64,000 nucleotides of DNA, taken from positions 127,367-191,366 of the forward strand of contig JACNKX010000113.1 of the NCBI GenBank assembly GCA_014381825.1. The letters run 5' to 3'. The notes below the pieces were generated by a model. The model did no database searches and was not told the origin of the DNA. It saw nothing but the letters and a program-made list of their open reading frames with translations. The stretch comes from Planctomycetota bacterium. GTDB taxonomy: Bacteria > Planctomycetota > Planctomycetia > Pirellulales > Pirellulaceae. Both the position numbers and the translations under genes were made by a program. Shown piece after piece: positions 1 through 9,743 of the stretch. How positions within the stretch are numbered: the stretch's first letter is position 1; every line of letters begins with the position of its first letter.

Positions 1-2
1 TC

Positions 3-3000
3 AACTTCACCGGCTTCGAACCGTTCTTCGACAACCTGCCCGGCACGCTCACCGTCAAAGGCACCGATTCCGACAACGCGATCGATGTTCGCCAAGGCTC
101 GACCGCCACACGTGGTCTGGTGTCGGTCGATGAACACGAGACGATCGAGTTCGAGAACAAAACGACGCTGACCATCAACGCCGCAGCAGGCCGGGACAAC
201 CTTAATCTGAACAACCTGAACGTCACGACAGATCTACAACAGATTAACGTCGTCGGTGGGAATTTAAACGACGATAGGCTGACCATCAACGGCACGCCGG
301 GATCGGACGTAATCGGCGTCACGCTCGACAGCGCAGATTCAGGCTCGGCCCTGGTTAACTCGATGCTCGTCACGTTTGACCTGGTTGAATCCGTTTCAAT
401 CAACGGCCAGGGCGACGGCGATTCATTCGAAGTGATCGCTCCCAATTCGCCGAGTGTCATCGAGTTCACACCTGGCGCAAGCGACGATTCCGGACAGGTT
501 CGGGTGGACTCGCGCGTGCTGCTGGAGTTCGAACAACTGGGTTTGGGTGTGGTGACGATCACCGATCCCGATGCCGGTAACTCCCAACTGATACACAACG
601 GCTATGCGACCGATGATGGGTTTCAAGTTCCGTCGTCGGCCTTCTTTGGTTTCGTCCCACCGGGAAGTGATCCGCCGCCCATCCCACCCTCCATCGGGCT
701 CAACGATCGGGTACCAATCATCACTCAAGGCATCGTCAATTACACGCTCCGTGGGCTTGAAGGAAACGATTCGTTCGGCATCTTTGACGGATTGGGGCTG
801 AGTGTGGAAGTGGAAGGCGACGGTCCCGACGACAACGACTTGCTGACGTTCATTACCGATGCCGCAGTAGAATTGGATCTCGAATCAAGCCAGTTCATCG
901 TGACGGGGCGGGTGTTTCCGTTCTCCGGAATCGAGACCCTGCAGCTAAACTCGGACGGCCTGGATATTACTGGCACGAATCTTGATGACCGTTTTGAATT
1001 CGCGCCGCTGAGCACATTGCGAGGCAAGGTTCATCTCGATGGCTATGGTACGGACATTGAGTTTCGCGTTGAAGGGCCGGTAACCCTGGATGGGCTGGGC
1101 GGCGCGGACGCACTGAATGTCGTTGGCACACCTGAGCCCGAGACGATTGTGCTCAGCGATCTGGGCGCACCAAAGTCGGTGACTGTCGGCGAACGTTTGC
1201 CCGCGTTTCATGAAGGATTCGAAGCCGTCAGCGTGGATGGCCGCGAGGGAGTCGATGTCGTGCGTGTGCGCATGTTCGACGAGCTATCGATTCCGGTTTT
1301 CGTGGATGGAGGCAATCCGATCGCTCAATCCGAAGTGTGTGTCCCCAACTTGGTGCTGCTTGGCCCCACGTTACCTACCGACTGTACGGTCCACCCCCTA
1401 CCTGACGGCCACGGCGACAAGCTGGAAATCGAATTGGTTAATTTCGGCGCTTTACCAGCGTTTGCCGTAGATGTCTTGCAATACGAAGGACCAGAAAATG
1501 ACTCCGGTTCGTACCAATTCGGGGCTGGTGCATCGGTCAGCTACGATCAGGTGGAGATCACCGATATCTTCACCACGGAAGTGGAACTGCATCTCAACGT
1601 AAAAGGTCTGCTGGGCTCTGGAAGCATTCTTGCCGTCCCGATCTCACCTGACACCGTGTCGATCTCTCAAGGAGGCGTGCCGACAAACATCACAGGGCTG
1701 ACTAGTTTGTCTCTCGAAGCGGCGGCCGTCAGCCTGGATCAGATACAAGGCTTCACGATTCCGGTGAACGTGATTGGGCCGGGGACCGGCACTTTGATTG
1801 TGCGCGGACTGGAAGTGGACGATGACAATCAAGTAAGCACGGTGCAGTGGCAGCCGACCGGCGCTGGTGGAGTACTCAGCCAACTCGACGCGGCGGGCAG
1901 CCCGACGGACATCATTACCGCAAGCGGCCTCGGGGAGTTCATCTATGATGCCCGTGGTGGGAACTTGAAGGTCTTGGGAAGCGGCCAATCCGACGTGAGT
2001 CGCGACTCGGTTCGCATGGCGGATCAGCCAGAAGTCAGATTCTTCAACACCGCCCTGATACTGGAGGGTACCGGAGCGCAGGACTCGATCACGTTCCAAG
2101 GTGGCAAGGATTTGGATGCAACCCACAGCTCATCATCCACGCCCGGTGAAGGCACCGTCTCGTTCAATTCACACATTACCTACAGCGGTATCGAAGCCTT
2201 CTTATCCTTCGAGGGCTTCAACAGCTTGACTGTACCCGCATTGGATGGCCAGTCGGTGCGTGTTACGCCGACGGGCAGATTGTCGGATCGAAAGATCACT
2301 GGCCTTGGTCTCCCGGTTTCGCTGATTGACACGGGATTCGTCTTCTTCCAGGGGACCGGAGATCTTGCGTTTGAACTTGGTCTCGGCAATTACGGCGTTC
2401 GCGTGGCGGGCAATCCATTGCTCGGCCGCGATCAATTGAGCCGCAATGGCGCAACCTGGGTCGAATGGTCGCCCGGTGTTCGCATGCAAATCGATGCGGA
2501 AGTTGGAACCAACGAAGTCCAGGTTGACGTACTCACGCTCAATTCCGCCGAGATTGATGTCCTGGGAGGACTCGATGACAAGCTGGTCGTAAACGCTGCC
2601 AGCCTTGTTGGCCAACAGTTCGACGTGACTTCCGGTTCTGTCAACGTCACCGTAACCCCGCGTGACATGTCGCGCGACCCGGCGACGGTCAATGGTGCCG
2701 GAGTCGGTGGGGTGGAGATTCGTAGCGCGCTTGGACCGGATTTATTCAATGTTGAATTGACCGACGACATGCCACCCATCGTCATCGTGGACCCGAACGA
2801 TGGCTATGGCGATCGGGCGACGTTCGACGCGTTCTTTGACGTGAGTACCGAAGTCGAGATCGTCACGCTTCCGATCGGCCACATCATTCAACGCCAAGGG
2901 CGCGATCAGCTACCGTTCTTGGCGCTACTCCCGTCACAGATTGGCATCACGCTGCCGCCCAAGGCGAATCAGCCGCCCACCGCCAACAACGATTTGGCAA

Positions 3001-5180
3001 CGACGGACGAAGATATTGGCGTGTCGATCGTCGTGCTGGACAATGACACCGATCCGGATGGCGATCCGCTGAGCCCTAGCATTACCATCTTGCCCACCCA
3101 TGGAACCGCAGTTGTCGAACCAGGCGGAACCATCAAGTACACGCCTACGCCTAATTTCCATGGAGTGGACTCCTTCAACTACAAAGCCAACGATGGCACC
3201 GTCGATTCGGTCGAGGTTAGCGTCAGCGTTACTGTGAACCCGGTCAACGATGCTCCAGTTGCCAACGACGATTCAACGATGACCGGCCAGGACGTGCCCG
3301 TGGTTATAGACGTGCTGGTCAATGACACCGACCTCGAGGAAGCCTCTTTGCGCATCTCTCAATTTAGCAGTATCAACGGCACCGCCATCATCGACGACAA
3401 CGGCACTCCGACCGTCACCGCTGATGATCAGATTCGGTTCGTACCAACACTCGGTTTCAGCGGTATCGCCACGATCACGTATCAAGTGACCGACGGAAAC
3501 CTGTTTTCCAACAAGGCCCTGGTCAAAGTAACCGTCAACGCAACCGATCCCGATCCCATCCCGCCAACGGCGGACGCGGGCGGCCCCTACACGGTGAACG
3601 AAGGGAGCTTTGTGACTCTGTTCGGTTCGGCCTCGACAGGCAACGCGCCGCTCACTTATGCCTGGGATCTTGATGCCGATGGGCAGTACGATGATGCCAA
3701 TGGCAGTACGCCAACATTTAACGCGCTCTCGCTAGACGGGCCGTCCACTCACTCGGTGTCGTTGCAAGTGACCGATGGAGGGAGCCTGAGTGCCATCGCG
3801 ACAACGACGGTCAACGTGCTGAATGTCGCACCGATCGCCGATGCGGGTGGTCCGTATCTGGCGATCAACGGCACAGCGTTACTCGCGGCTTCTGCCAGCG
3901 ATCCGGCGAACCAAGTTGTTAGCAACGATTCGTTGACGTTCCGGTGGGACTTCGACGGGGACGGAGAATTCGACGACGCGATCGGGCGGACGACGATCTT
4001 CACGGCAACCGGCGACGAGAAGAGCTTTATCGTTGCCGTACGCACCGACGATGACGACGGCGGTGTTAGTCCGCCAGCATGGACGACGATCACCGCGCTG
4101 AATCAGGGAGTTAGCTCATCGAATCAACCCCCGGACATTCACTACATCGAGGCACCGGTACAAGTGGATGTTGATGCTCCTAGCGACGTGCGAGTCGTCT
4201 TTACCGATCCCGATTCTGGGGAATCGCCGCCCACCGTCGCATTCGACTGGGGTGATGGCACGCCGCTGGAGACCGCAACGGTCTCATTCGACCGAGGATT
4301 CTGGACTGCAATCGCCGGTCACACGTACCAGCAAGAGGATGAGTACGTGATTCGTGTCACCGTGATCGACGAGGGAGGTGCTGCTGCCACGGCTTCGCAT
4401 CGCATCTCCGTCACCGATCTGAGCGACGTGTTGCGACAGCTCGACCTCACGCACGGTTACCAGTTCCCTGGTAACCACTTCGACAACTGGGGTAACCGTG
4501 GCGAGAAGTGGATACAGGATGCATTACAGAAATGGCACTTCATTACTCCCGATGGACGCTTGTTTCGTTGGGACCAAAGCAACACGGCAACGGGTGACGT
4601 GATCGCTTTCCTGGCCCCGTCGGTGTACGAGGATCCCTCGCTGTTATACGAGGCGGCGATCGAAGCCGAAGGTGAGGGGCTCGATTCTTCGCCGCCGCTC
4701 GCAAAGAGAATCGGTGTTTGGACCAACGGGCGGAACGTGCTCGATGTCAGCAGCGACGGTAACGTCACGCCATTGGACGCATTGATCGTCATCAACAAGC
4801 TGAACAGGCTGCTGCTGACCGGCGGCAGCGGCAAACTGCCAAGCCAGCCCGTGCCTTCCTACTACTATGATGTGAGCAATGACGGCTCCGTTTCGCCACT
4901 TGACGCATTACAGATTATCAATCATCTGAACTCACCAGCGGCCAGATTGTCAGTAGATGCCGAGGGAGACACGTTCGGCGGATTACAGCCATCCGCGACA
5001 CAGGAGCCTGGAGGGACGCTTCTTCCTTCACGACAGAGCCCGGTCATGCCAGACAGCGACGCGAGCGACGCTTACTTTGCCGACACCACCAAGCGGTCGG
5101 AGTACACGACCGACTTGACTCTCGCTCTTCCACGCGCAAATGACATCGGCCTTGAAGAGTATCTTGCGGAAGTGGAGTAG
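3..5180 (+). CDS. Giant secreted surface protein with Ig-like, PKD and dockerin domains (5' partial)
   Basis: The frame is open from base 3 with no start needed at the GTG at 120, so the gene begins upstream of the window. The N-terminal two thirds are Gly/Asp/Asn-rich beta repeats. Two Ig-like/cadherin-like domains follow at about nt 2980-3240 and 3245-3540 (motif DNDTDPDGD, then NDTDLEE), then three PKD-like domains at about 3550-3830, 3830-4110 and 4190-4420 (motifs ADAGGPY, WDFDGDGEFDD, FDWGDG). A C-terminal dockerin type I-like pair of calcium loops lies at about 4740-4935 (DVSSDGNVTPLDA and DVSNDGSVSPLDA). The domain set is typical of planctomycete cell-surface or exported giant proteins; adhesion or scaffolding is inferred. 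The end at TAG 5178-5180 is clear. Confidence 0.85.
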   Translation, partial: NFTGFEPFFDNLPGTLTVKGTDSDNAIDVRQGSTATRGLVSVDEHETIEFENKTTLTINAAAGRDNLNLNNLNVTTDLQQINVVGGNLNDDRLTINGTPGSDVIGVTLDSADSGSALVNSMLVTFDLVESVSINGQGDGDSFEVIAPNSPSVIEFTPGASDDSGQVRVDSRVLLEFEQLGLGVVTITDPDAGNSQLIHNGYATDDGFQVPSSAFFGFVPPGSDPPPIPPSIGLNDRVPIITQGIVNYTLRGLEGNDSFGIFDGLGLSVEVEGDGPDDNDLLTFITDAAVELDLESSQFIVTGRVFPFSGIETLQLNSDGLDITGTNLDDRFEFAPLSTLRGKVHLDGYGTDIEFRVEGPVTLDGLGGADALNVVGTPEPETIVLSDLGAPKSVTVGERLPAFHEGFEAVSVDGREGVDVVRVRMFDELSIPVFVDGGNPIAQSEVCVPNLVLLGPTLPTDCTVHPLPDGHGDKLEIELVNFGALPAFAVDVLQYEGPENDSGSYQFGAGASVSYDQVEITDIFTTEVELHLNVKGLLGSGSILAVPISPDTVSISQGGVPTNITGLTSLSLEAAAVSLDQIQGFTIPVNVIGPGTGTLIVRGLEVDDDNQVSTVQWQPTGAGGVLSQLDAAGSPTDIITASGLGEFIYDARGGNLKVLGSGQSDVSRDSVRMADQPEVRFFNTALILEGTGAQDSITFQGGKDLDATHSSSSTPGEGTVSFNSHITYSGIEAFLSFEGFNSLTVPALDGQSVRVTPTGRLSDRKITGLGLPVSLIDTGFVFFQGTGDLAFELGLGNYGVRVAGNPLLGRDQLSRNGATWVEWSPGVRMQIDAEVGTNEVQVDVLTLNSAEIDVLGGLDDKLVVNAASLVGQQFDVTSGSVNVTVTPRDMSRDPATVNGAGVGGVEIRSALGPDLFNVELTDDMPPIVIVDPNDGYGDRATFDAFFDVSTEVEIVTLPIGHIIQRQGRDQLPFLALLPSQIGITLPPKANQPPTANNDLATTDEDIGVSIVVLDNDTDPDGDPLSPSITILPTHGTAVVEPGGTIKYTPTPNFHGVDSFNYKANDGTVDSVEVSVSVTVNPVNDAPVANDDSTMTGQDVPVVIDVLVNDTDLEEASLRISQFSSINGTAIIDDNGTPTVTADDQIRFVPTLGFSGIATITYQVTDGNLFSNKALVKVTVNATDPDPIPPTADAGGPYTVNEGSFVTLFGSASTGNAPLTYAWDLDADGQYDDANGSTPTFNALSLDGPSTHSVSLQVTDGGSLSAIATTTVNVLNVAPIADAGGPYLAINGTALLAASASDPANQVVSNDSLTFRWDFDGDGEFDDAIGRTTIFTATGDEKSFIVAVRTDDDDGGVSPPAWTTITALNQGVSSSNQPPDIHYIEAPVQVDVDAPSDVRVVFTDPDSGESPPTVAFDWGDGTPLETATVSFDRGFWTAIAGHTYQQEDEYVIRVTVIDEGGAAATASHRISVTDLSDVLRQLDLTHGYQFPGNHFDNWGNRGEKWIQDALQKWHFITPDGRLFRWDQSNTATGDVIAFLAPSVYEDPSLLYEAAIEAEGEGLDSSPPLAKRIGVWTNGRNVLDVSSDGNVTPLDALIVINKLNRLLLTGGSGKLPSQPVPSYYYDVSNDGSVSPLDALQIINHLNSPAARLSVDAEGDTFGGLQPSATQEPGGTLLPSRQSPVMPDSDASDAYFADTTKRSEYTTDLTLALPRANDIGLEEYLAEVE

Positions 5181-5335
5181 TGCTTGTCACAACTCAAACC
5201 AGGAACGCCTCACACTCTCACGTGGCTGTGGCTTCCGGCCCGCTTTGGTTTGCGTCCATCTGAACGGGCCGACATGATGTCAGCCCAAGGCAACGGCTTG
5301 TGCGCTGGCTCCATTCATGTCATGCGACCGTGCCA

Positions 5336-7933
5336 CTAGTGAAGTGCCTTGAACCTGTCTCGCCACTCGGGCGGCCCGAGACTTGGATAAAGCAGTTTGA
5401 ACTGATCGTTCGCGACACGGGCCTTGTCTGCGTCGAGTTGGAACAGGCACGCCAACTGATAGTACTTCGCTTCAAACCACTCGTCGGAACCCTTCGCCAC
5501 ACCTCGGACCAAGGTTCGCCAACTAACAATCGCCGTGTCGTAGTCTTTGGCAGCAAAACTCGCCAGGCCGGCGCGGCGCAAATAACCTTTGCTCGGTGGA
5601 CCGTTACTCGCCTGCAAGAGGCTCGCCATTCGTTGCGCCGCAAGTTCATGTTGCCCGAGACGAGTCGCGTAGCGTGCGAGCTTTGAATTTGCGACCTGAG
5701 TATTCTTACTGGCCCGTATGGCCTCCGGTGAATCACCCAGCAACTCGACCAACCGCTGATATAAGGCGAACGCTTCGCGGACGTCATCGCTCGCACTGCT
5801 CGCCGGCGCTGCAGCGATCTTCTTGTCCATCGTGCGAGCCATCACAATGATCGCGGCAAGCTCGTATCGCGACCCAGCTGCATTCTTGACGAGCCAACCC
5901 GCGTTCAACCGTTCTTGCAACGAGTCGCTTCGTTTCTGTGCTAACTGCATCGCGTGAAAGTGAAGTTCGGCAACTGCCGAACTGGACGAAGGGAGTGACG
6001 TCGCGAGAGAACTCGCCTGATCAAGATACTTCGCTGCGAAATCTGTATTCGGCTCGGCCCCATTCAGCGCAACATTCGCCGCCTGGTTCAGCGTTCTCAC
6101 GAGGCGACTCTTGTCCGACTCGGATCTCGCCAAGGCTAGATAGGTCTCGGTCGCCTCGAACAATCGTCGCGCGAGCGATGCTTTTTCGGCTGCCGCGGCC
6201 TTCGCCCATTGCTGATACAAGAGCGTCGGAATTTCGTAGCGTGCCGACAGATAGTCCGGCGAGTCGGCGGCGACCTTTTCTAAGCTGCGAAGCGTCTCGA
6301 CAGGCGAAGTGCTTTGTCGCAGCTTGCCAATGTAGTAGTCAGCGCGTTTCGCATACTCATGTTCCGGGAATTCGCGTTTAATGACATTCAGCATATCAAT
6401 CGCTGCATCCTTAAACCGAGGCGCGGACTTGCTCGCCGCTTGAAAGGAAACAAAGCCCATCCAAGCGGAATCGATTGCGTGGTCGTTTCGTGCGGCGATC
6501 AGCCGTTCGCAGGCCAATTGAAAATCACGACCAGCCGCATCGTATTTTCCTTGTCGATACTGGCACCACGCGAGCTGGCTGCGGCATTGACCCGCTGCCC
6601 CAAGGTCATCGTTTGCGGCAGGATCACGCAAGGCTTGCGTTAGCGTTGCCGCGGCGAGCGCGTAATCCGCCGCTTTCTTCGTTTGCTCGGCGCTCTCGAA
6701 CAACTGCTGCCCGCGCAACCAACGCAAGTAGAAGCCAGCATCGTCATTTAATTCGATCCCGTGCTTTACGATCAATTGCTTGGCCGTGCCTCGTTGGCCG
6801 ATCTTGATCAATCCGCCTAGTCCCAAGATCCCGAGAGGCTGGGCTTGCGGGTTCGCAATCGCGCCACTGGCGTAAGCGGCTTGAATCAGACTGACGCAGA
6901 AACTAACTTGCCCTTGCGTTGCGGCTCCCTTGAACGCGGCGACGTGCTTCTCTGCGAAAGAGATAGCTTCCGCGTAACGAGCGACATTCAAGAGCGATTG
7001 CACACGCCAATAACTCGCTTGATCTCGAAGCAGAGGCGAGACCGAGGCGTGATTTAGCAGCTCGAAACAGTGGTCCCCAAGCGCAGAATGGTTTAGTGCG
7101 GTTTCGGTCAACGCTAGACCAATTAACGACCGCGCCCGCCAGACAGAATCTAAACCAAGTTCCTCGGCCTCGACATCTTCATAACGGTCGCTGACACCCA
7201 GCAACTCACGAAAGATCTTTAACGCGATGTCGAAGTCAGTCTCCGCATTCTTCGTCAGGCCTCGATAGTAGCTGGCCCATGCCGCAAAGTAAGAAGCGCG
7301 TCCGACGATGGCTTGCAGTCGCGACAGCTCTTTCTCTTTCAGATCAAGCTGTTCACCTTCCTCCATTTCGTTGATCTCTTTGAGCAGTTTGTCGTGTCTC
7401 GCATTCAGTTCTGTCTGGAGCCGATTCAACTCCGGAGCGATCCGATCAAGAATGACTTGCGCGTCGCTGCGACTCGACGAATCACCGCGATCAGCAATCC
7501 ATTTCGCCACCAAACCCTCAGCGCGGTAATAATCGGCTTGCAGCAACATCACTTCGAGTAACGGCGTTTTTGCCGCGGGAACAGCCGCGAGGAGGCGGTT
7601 GATTTTCTGAACGACTGCGGTGTATTTACTTGCCTCATCGGCGAACGCCAGCAACTGGCCCGCGTAGACGTCGGCGAGGCGTCGCGCAAGCTTCAATCGC
7701 TTTGCTTCGTCGGTTTCGACAGCGAGAACTTGCTCCATGTGAACCGTCTGGAGCTCGATCAATCCCAGTCGTGTCAGGAACTTCTCTAGCCGGTCATCTT
7801 CCGGAGCCGCCCATCCAATTCCGGGCAGAACGGTCGACAAACCGATCATCGCAACGCAAACGCACAGAGCGGTACGGTGTGGCCGCCTCCACGCCGATCC
7901 GTTCTGACTCGAATTCTCAATCGATCGGAACAT
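5336..7933 (-). CDS. Secreted TPR-repeat protein
   Basis: This protein of about 865 aa carries an N-terminal signal peptide (hydrophobic CVCVAMIGLSTVLPGIGWAA) followed by an almost wholly alpha-helical region with many TPR-like helix pairs (for example DYALAAATLTQAL, KYDAAGRDFQLAC, EYAKRADYYIGKL). The frame is open further upstream, but the ATG at 7933 is preferred: it puts the signal peptide near the N-terminus and overlaps the upstream exbD stop by only 17 bp. It is the last gene of an ExbB/ExbD-type operon, so it may be the envelope partner of that energy-transducing complex, a role inferred from context. No catalytic motif was seen. Confidence 0.8.
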   Translation of the reverse strand: MFRSIENSSQNGSAWRRPHRTALCVCVAMIGLSTVLPGIGWAAPEDDRLEKFLTRLGLIELQTVHMEQVLAVETDEAKRLKLARRLADVYAGQLLAFADEASKYTAVVQKINRLLAAVPAAKTPLLEVMLLQADYYRAEGLVAKWIADRGDSSSRSDAQVILDRIAPELNRLQTELNARHDKLLKEINEMEEGEQLDLKEKELSRLQAIVGRASYFAAWASYYRGLTKNAETDFDIALKIFRELLGVSDRYEDVEAEELGLDSVWRARSLIGLALTETALNHSALGDHCFELLNHASVSPLLRDQASYWRVQSLLNVARYAEAISFAEKHVAAFKGAATQGQVSFCVSLIQAAYASGAIANPQAQPLGILGLGGLIKIGQRGTAKQLIVKHGIELNDDAGFYLRWLRGQQLFESAEQTKKAADYALAAATLTQALRDPAANDDLGAAGQCRSQLAWCQYRQGKYDAAGRDFQLACERLIAARNDHAIDSAWMGFVSFQAASKSAPRFKDAAIDMLNVIKREFPEHEYAKRADYYIGKLRQSTSPVETLRSLEKVAADSPDYLSARYEIPTLLYQQWAKAAAAEKASLARRLFEATETYLALARSESDKSRLVRTLNQAANVALNGAEPNTDFAAKYLDQASSLATSLPSSSSAVAELHFHAMQLAQKRSDSLQERLNAGWLVKNAAGSRYELAAIIVMARTMDKKIAAAPASSASDDVREAFALYQRLVELLGDSPEAIRASKNTQVANSKLARYATRLGQHELAAQRMASLLQASNGPPSKGYLRRAGLASFAAKDYDTAIVSWRTLVRGVAKGSDEWFEAKYYQLACLFQLDADKARVANDQFKLLYPSLGPPEWRDRFKALH

Positions 7934-8336
7934 AAGACACCGAAACAAAGTCCGCATCCTTACAAGCTTGGATCGCAACTGCCGCCATCTCGAACGGGGC
8001 CCCGTCGCTGACTCGCACAAAGGCACCGTCCAATTTATTCGGGAAAGCACGCAAGACATTGGTCAGCTCGTCGCCTGCGATCAACTCACGCGAGCCGACC
8101 CGAAAGACGAAGCCAGTTCCGCCAGCAACGATTTCAACGATCGCCGGCTCCAGGTCGCTCGCCTGCGCAGCCGACTTCTCGTTCACTTTGATCGTGGAAT
8201 CGAGATCGCGTTCCGTTTTCACAAAGCTGGCAGTCGTCATGAAAAAGATCAACAGCAGAAAGACAACGTCGATCATACTCGTCATCGACAGAGCGATCTT
8301 CTTTTCGTGTTGTACTTTGCGACTTGAAAGTTTCAT
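7917..8336 (-). CDS. exbD: ExbD/TolR family protein (second copy)
   Basis: This 139-aa biopolymer-transport protein has the ExbD plan: a short cytoplasmic N-terminus (MKLSSRKVQHEKK), one transmembrane helix starting with the conserved SMIDVVFLLLIFFM, and a periplasmic domain of about 95 residues. The Asp in SMIDVVF matches the proton-path aspartate of the family. Family knowledge says ExbD works with an ExbB/TolQ pentamer to couple the proton gradient to envelope work. It lies 79 bp downstream of another exbD and overlaps the start of the TPR gene. The two ExbD copies diverge strongly outside the helix, so a heterodimer is possible. Confidence 0.9.
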   Translation of the reverse strand: MKLSSRKVQHEKKIALSMTSMIDVVFLLLIFFMTTASFVKTERDLDSTIKVNEKSAAQASDLEPAIVEIVAGGTGFVFRVGSRELIAGDELTNVLRAFPNKLDGAFVRVSDGAPFEMAAVAIQACKDADFVSVSYVPID

Positions 8337-8415
8337 GGCGAGTGTAGAGGGTCTAGAGCGTAGAGCAATGTGCCGGAGAAGAAAGCGTAATGCGTAGGTC
8401 AGAAAAAGTCTGCAC

Positions 8416-8832
8416 TCATTGCGGTACTTCCACCGCGATGCGTACGCGTTTGATTTGCAAATTATTTAACGCCGAGACGACGGCATTCACGCCCGCGCTG
8501 GCTCCGCGTTGGTCAGCACGAATTACAATTCCCAGGAGATTCGGATCGTCACCGACGTGACGCAATTCACGATTGACCATCGAAACGAAGTCTCCAATCG
8601 AAAGCGTTCTTCCCGAGACGACGATCTCGCCAGCTTCGTTCACGTTGATCGTGAGGACCGCAGGCTTTTGGTCCTCCGTGCCCTTCAGTTTCGGCAACTC
8701 CAATTGCTCTTTGTTCAGCTTCGAGACCTGTGTCACCGTCATAAAAAAGATGATCAACAAGAACACGATATCAATCATCGGTGTCATGTCCATCTCGGGA
8801 CGTGTATTGCGGCGACGTTTGGTGAGACGCAT
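8416..8832 (-). CDS. exbD: ExbD/TolR family protein (first copy)
   Basis: This 138-aa protein has a basic N-terminus (MRLTKRRRNTRPEMD), a single membrane helix with the conserved MTPMIDIVFLLIIFFM, and a periplasmic domain ending in RVRIAVEVPQ. The helix aspartate of the family is present. It sits 49 bp downstream of the ExbB/TolQ gene and 79 bp upstream of a second exbD on the same strand. It is expected to be the proton-conducting partner of the ExbB-like protein. The start ATG fits the usual ExbD length. Confidence 0.92.
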   Translation of the reverse strand: MRLTKRRRNTRPEMDMTPMIDIVFLLIIFFMTVTQVSKLNKEQLELPKLKGTEDQKPAVLTINVNEAGEIVVSGRTLSIGDFVSMVNRELRHVGDDPNLLGIVIRADQRGASAGVNAVVSALNNLQIKRVRIAVEVPQ

Positions 8833-8881
8833 GTGTTTGTCTGGCTCGAGGTCGATGAATTCAAATGTCGATGAAGCTTGA

Positions 8882-9712
8882 TTACTTTCGCCGACCTAGC
8901 GGTGTGAGAACTTGCTCTACACGTTTCCCTGCTTCGGCGATGATCGAATCAATCTTGTTGCGGAAGTAACTGAACGCGACCATCGTCGGAATAGCAACGA
9001 CCAATCCCATCAGCGTCGTCACGAGCGCTTGCCCGATACCGCCCGCCAATTCTGCCGGCTTCGCTGCGCCATCGGTTGCCGCGATCGTATTGAATGCCTT
9101 GATCATACCTAGCACGGTTCCCGTCAATCCAAGCATCGGGGCGATCGAACCGATCAAACCGAGAACTTCCGTCTTGCGGTACAACGATCCCGTTTGATCT
9201 TCGCCAGCTTCTTCGACAGCCGCCTTGTACTCGGCGAAACCAAACTCCGACGCTTTGTAACGTTCCAATCCAGCCAGCACGACAGTCGAAAACATCGACT
9301 CGTTCGGGGGATCGTTGCAGTACTCGATGGCCTGGTCGATTTGCCCTTGCGCAATCAGTTCCTCCAAGTCCAACGCAACTTCGTCTGGCATCAACGTCGT
9401 TTTGCGAATCGTCATGAAGTGCTCGATAATGAAGCCGACCGAAACGACCGAAAGCAATACGATAAACAGCCCAACGACTCCGCCATCGATAATCGTGTCG
9501 AGAACCGTACGGGTCTTCTGTTCGGGTGTTCCGGTTGCCAAACCGCTATCGACATCCGACAAAACTTCGTCGTCCTGCGCCAACGTCGCGGATGGTGTCG
9601 CCAGACTGGCGAAACCGGCGACCATCAATGACAGGGCAAGAGACATCGACAAGGCTCGTTGAATCTGCATTCGGACAGACGTGGGCTTCCCGAACTGGGT
9701 AATGCAATCCAT
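8882..9712 (-). CDS. exbB: MotA/TolQ/ExbB proton channel family protein
   Basis: This 276-aa inner-membrane protein has an N-terminal cleavable-looking leader (SMSLALSLMVAGFASLATPSA), a short periplasmic stretch, then three transmembrane helices: GLFIVLLSVVSVGFII, IGSIAPMLGLTGTVLGMI and ALVTTLMGLVVAIPTMVAF. The GLTGTVLGM segment is the MotA/TolQ/ExbB signature. The leader ahead of the first helix is common in planctomycete ExbB proteins. It heads the exbB-exbD-exbD-TPR set. It presumably forms the channel oligomer driving an outer-membrane or periplasm-spanning transporter; the substrate is unknown. Confidence 0.92.
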   Translation of the reverse strand: MDCITQFGKPTSVRMQIQRALSMSLALSLMVAGFASLATPSATLAQDDEVLSDVDSGLATGTPEQKTRTVLDTIIDGGVVGLFIVLLSVVSVGFIIEHFMTIRKTTLMPDEVALDLEELIAQGQIDQAIEYCNDPPNESMFSTVVLAGLERYKASEFGFAEYKAAVEEAGEDQTGSLYRKTEVLGLIGSIAPMLGLTGTVLGMIKAFNTIAATDGAAKPAELAGGIGQALVTTLMGLVVAIPTMVAFSYFRNKIDSIIAEAGKRVEQVLTPLGRRK

Positions 9713-9743
9713 GTTGACTCCTCAGGGTTGTGCTTTCTTACGC

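Noticed and set aside
5237..5270. Hairpin GGCCCG/CGGGCC after the giant surface protein
   Set aside because: The loop is 22 nt and no T-run follows on either side; too weak to call a terminator.
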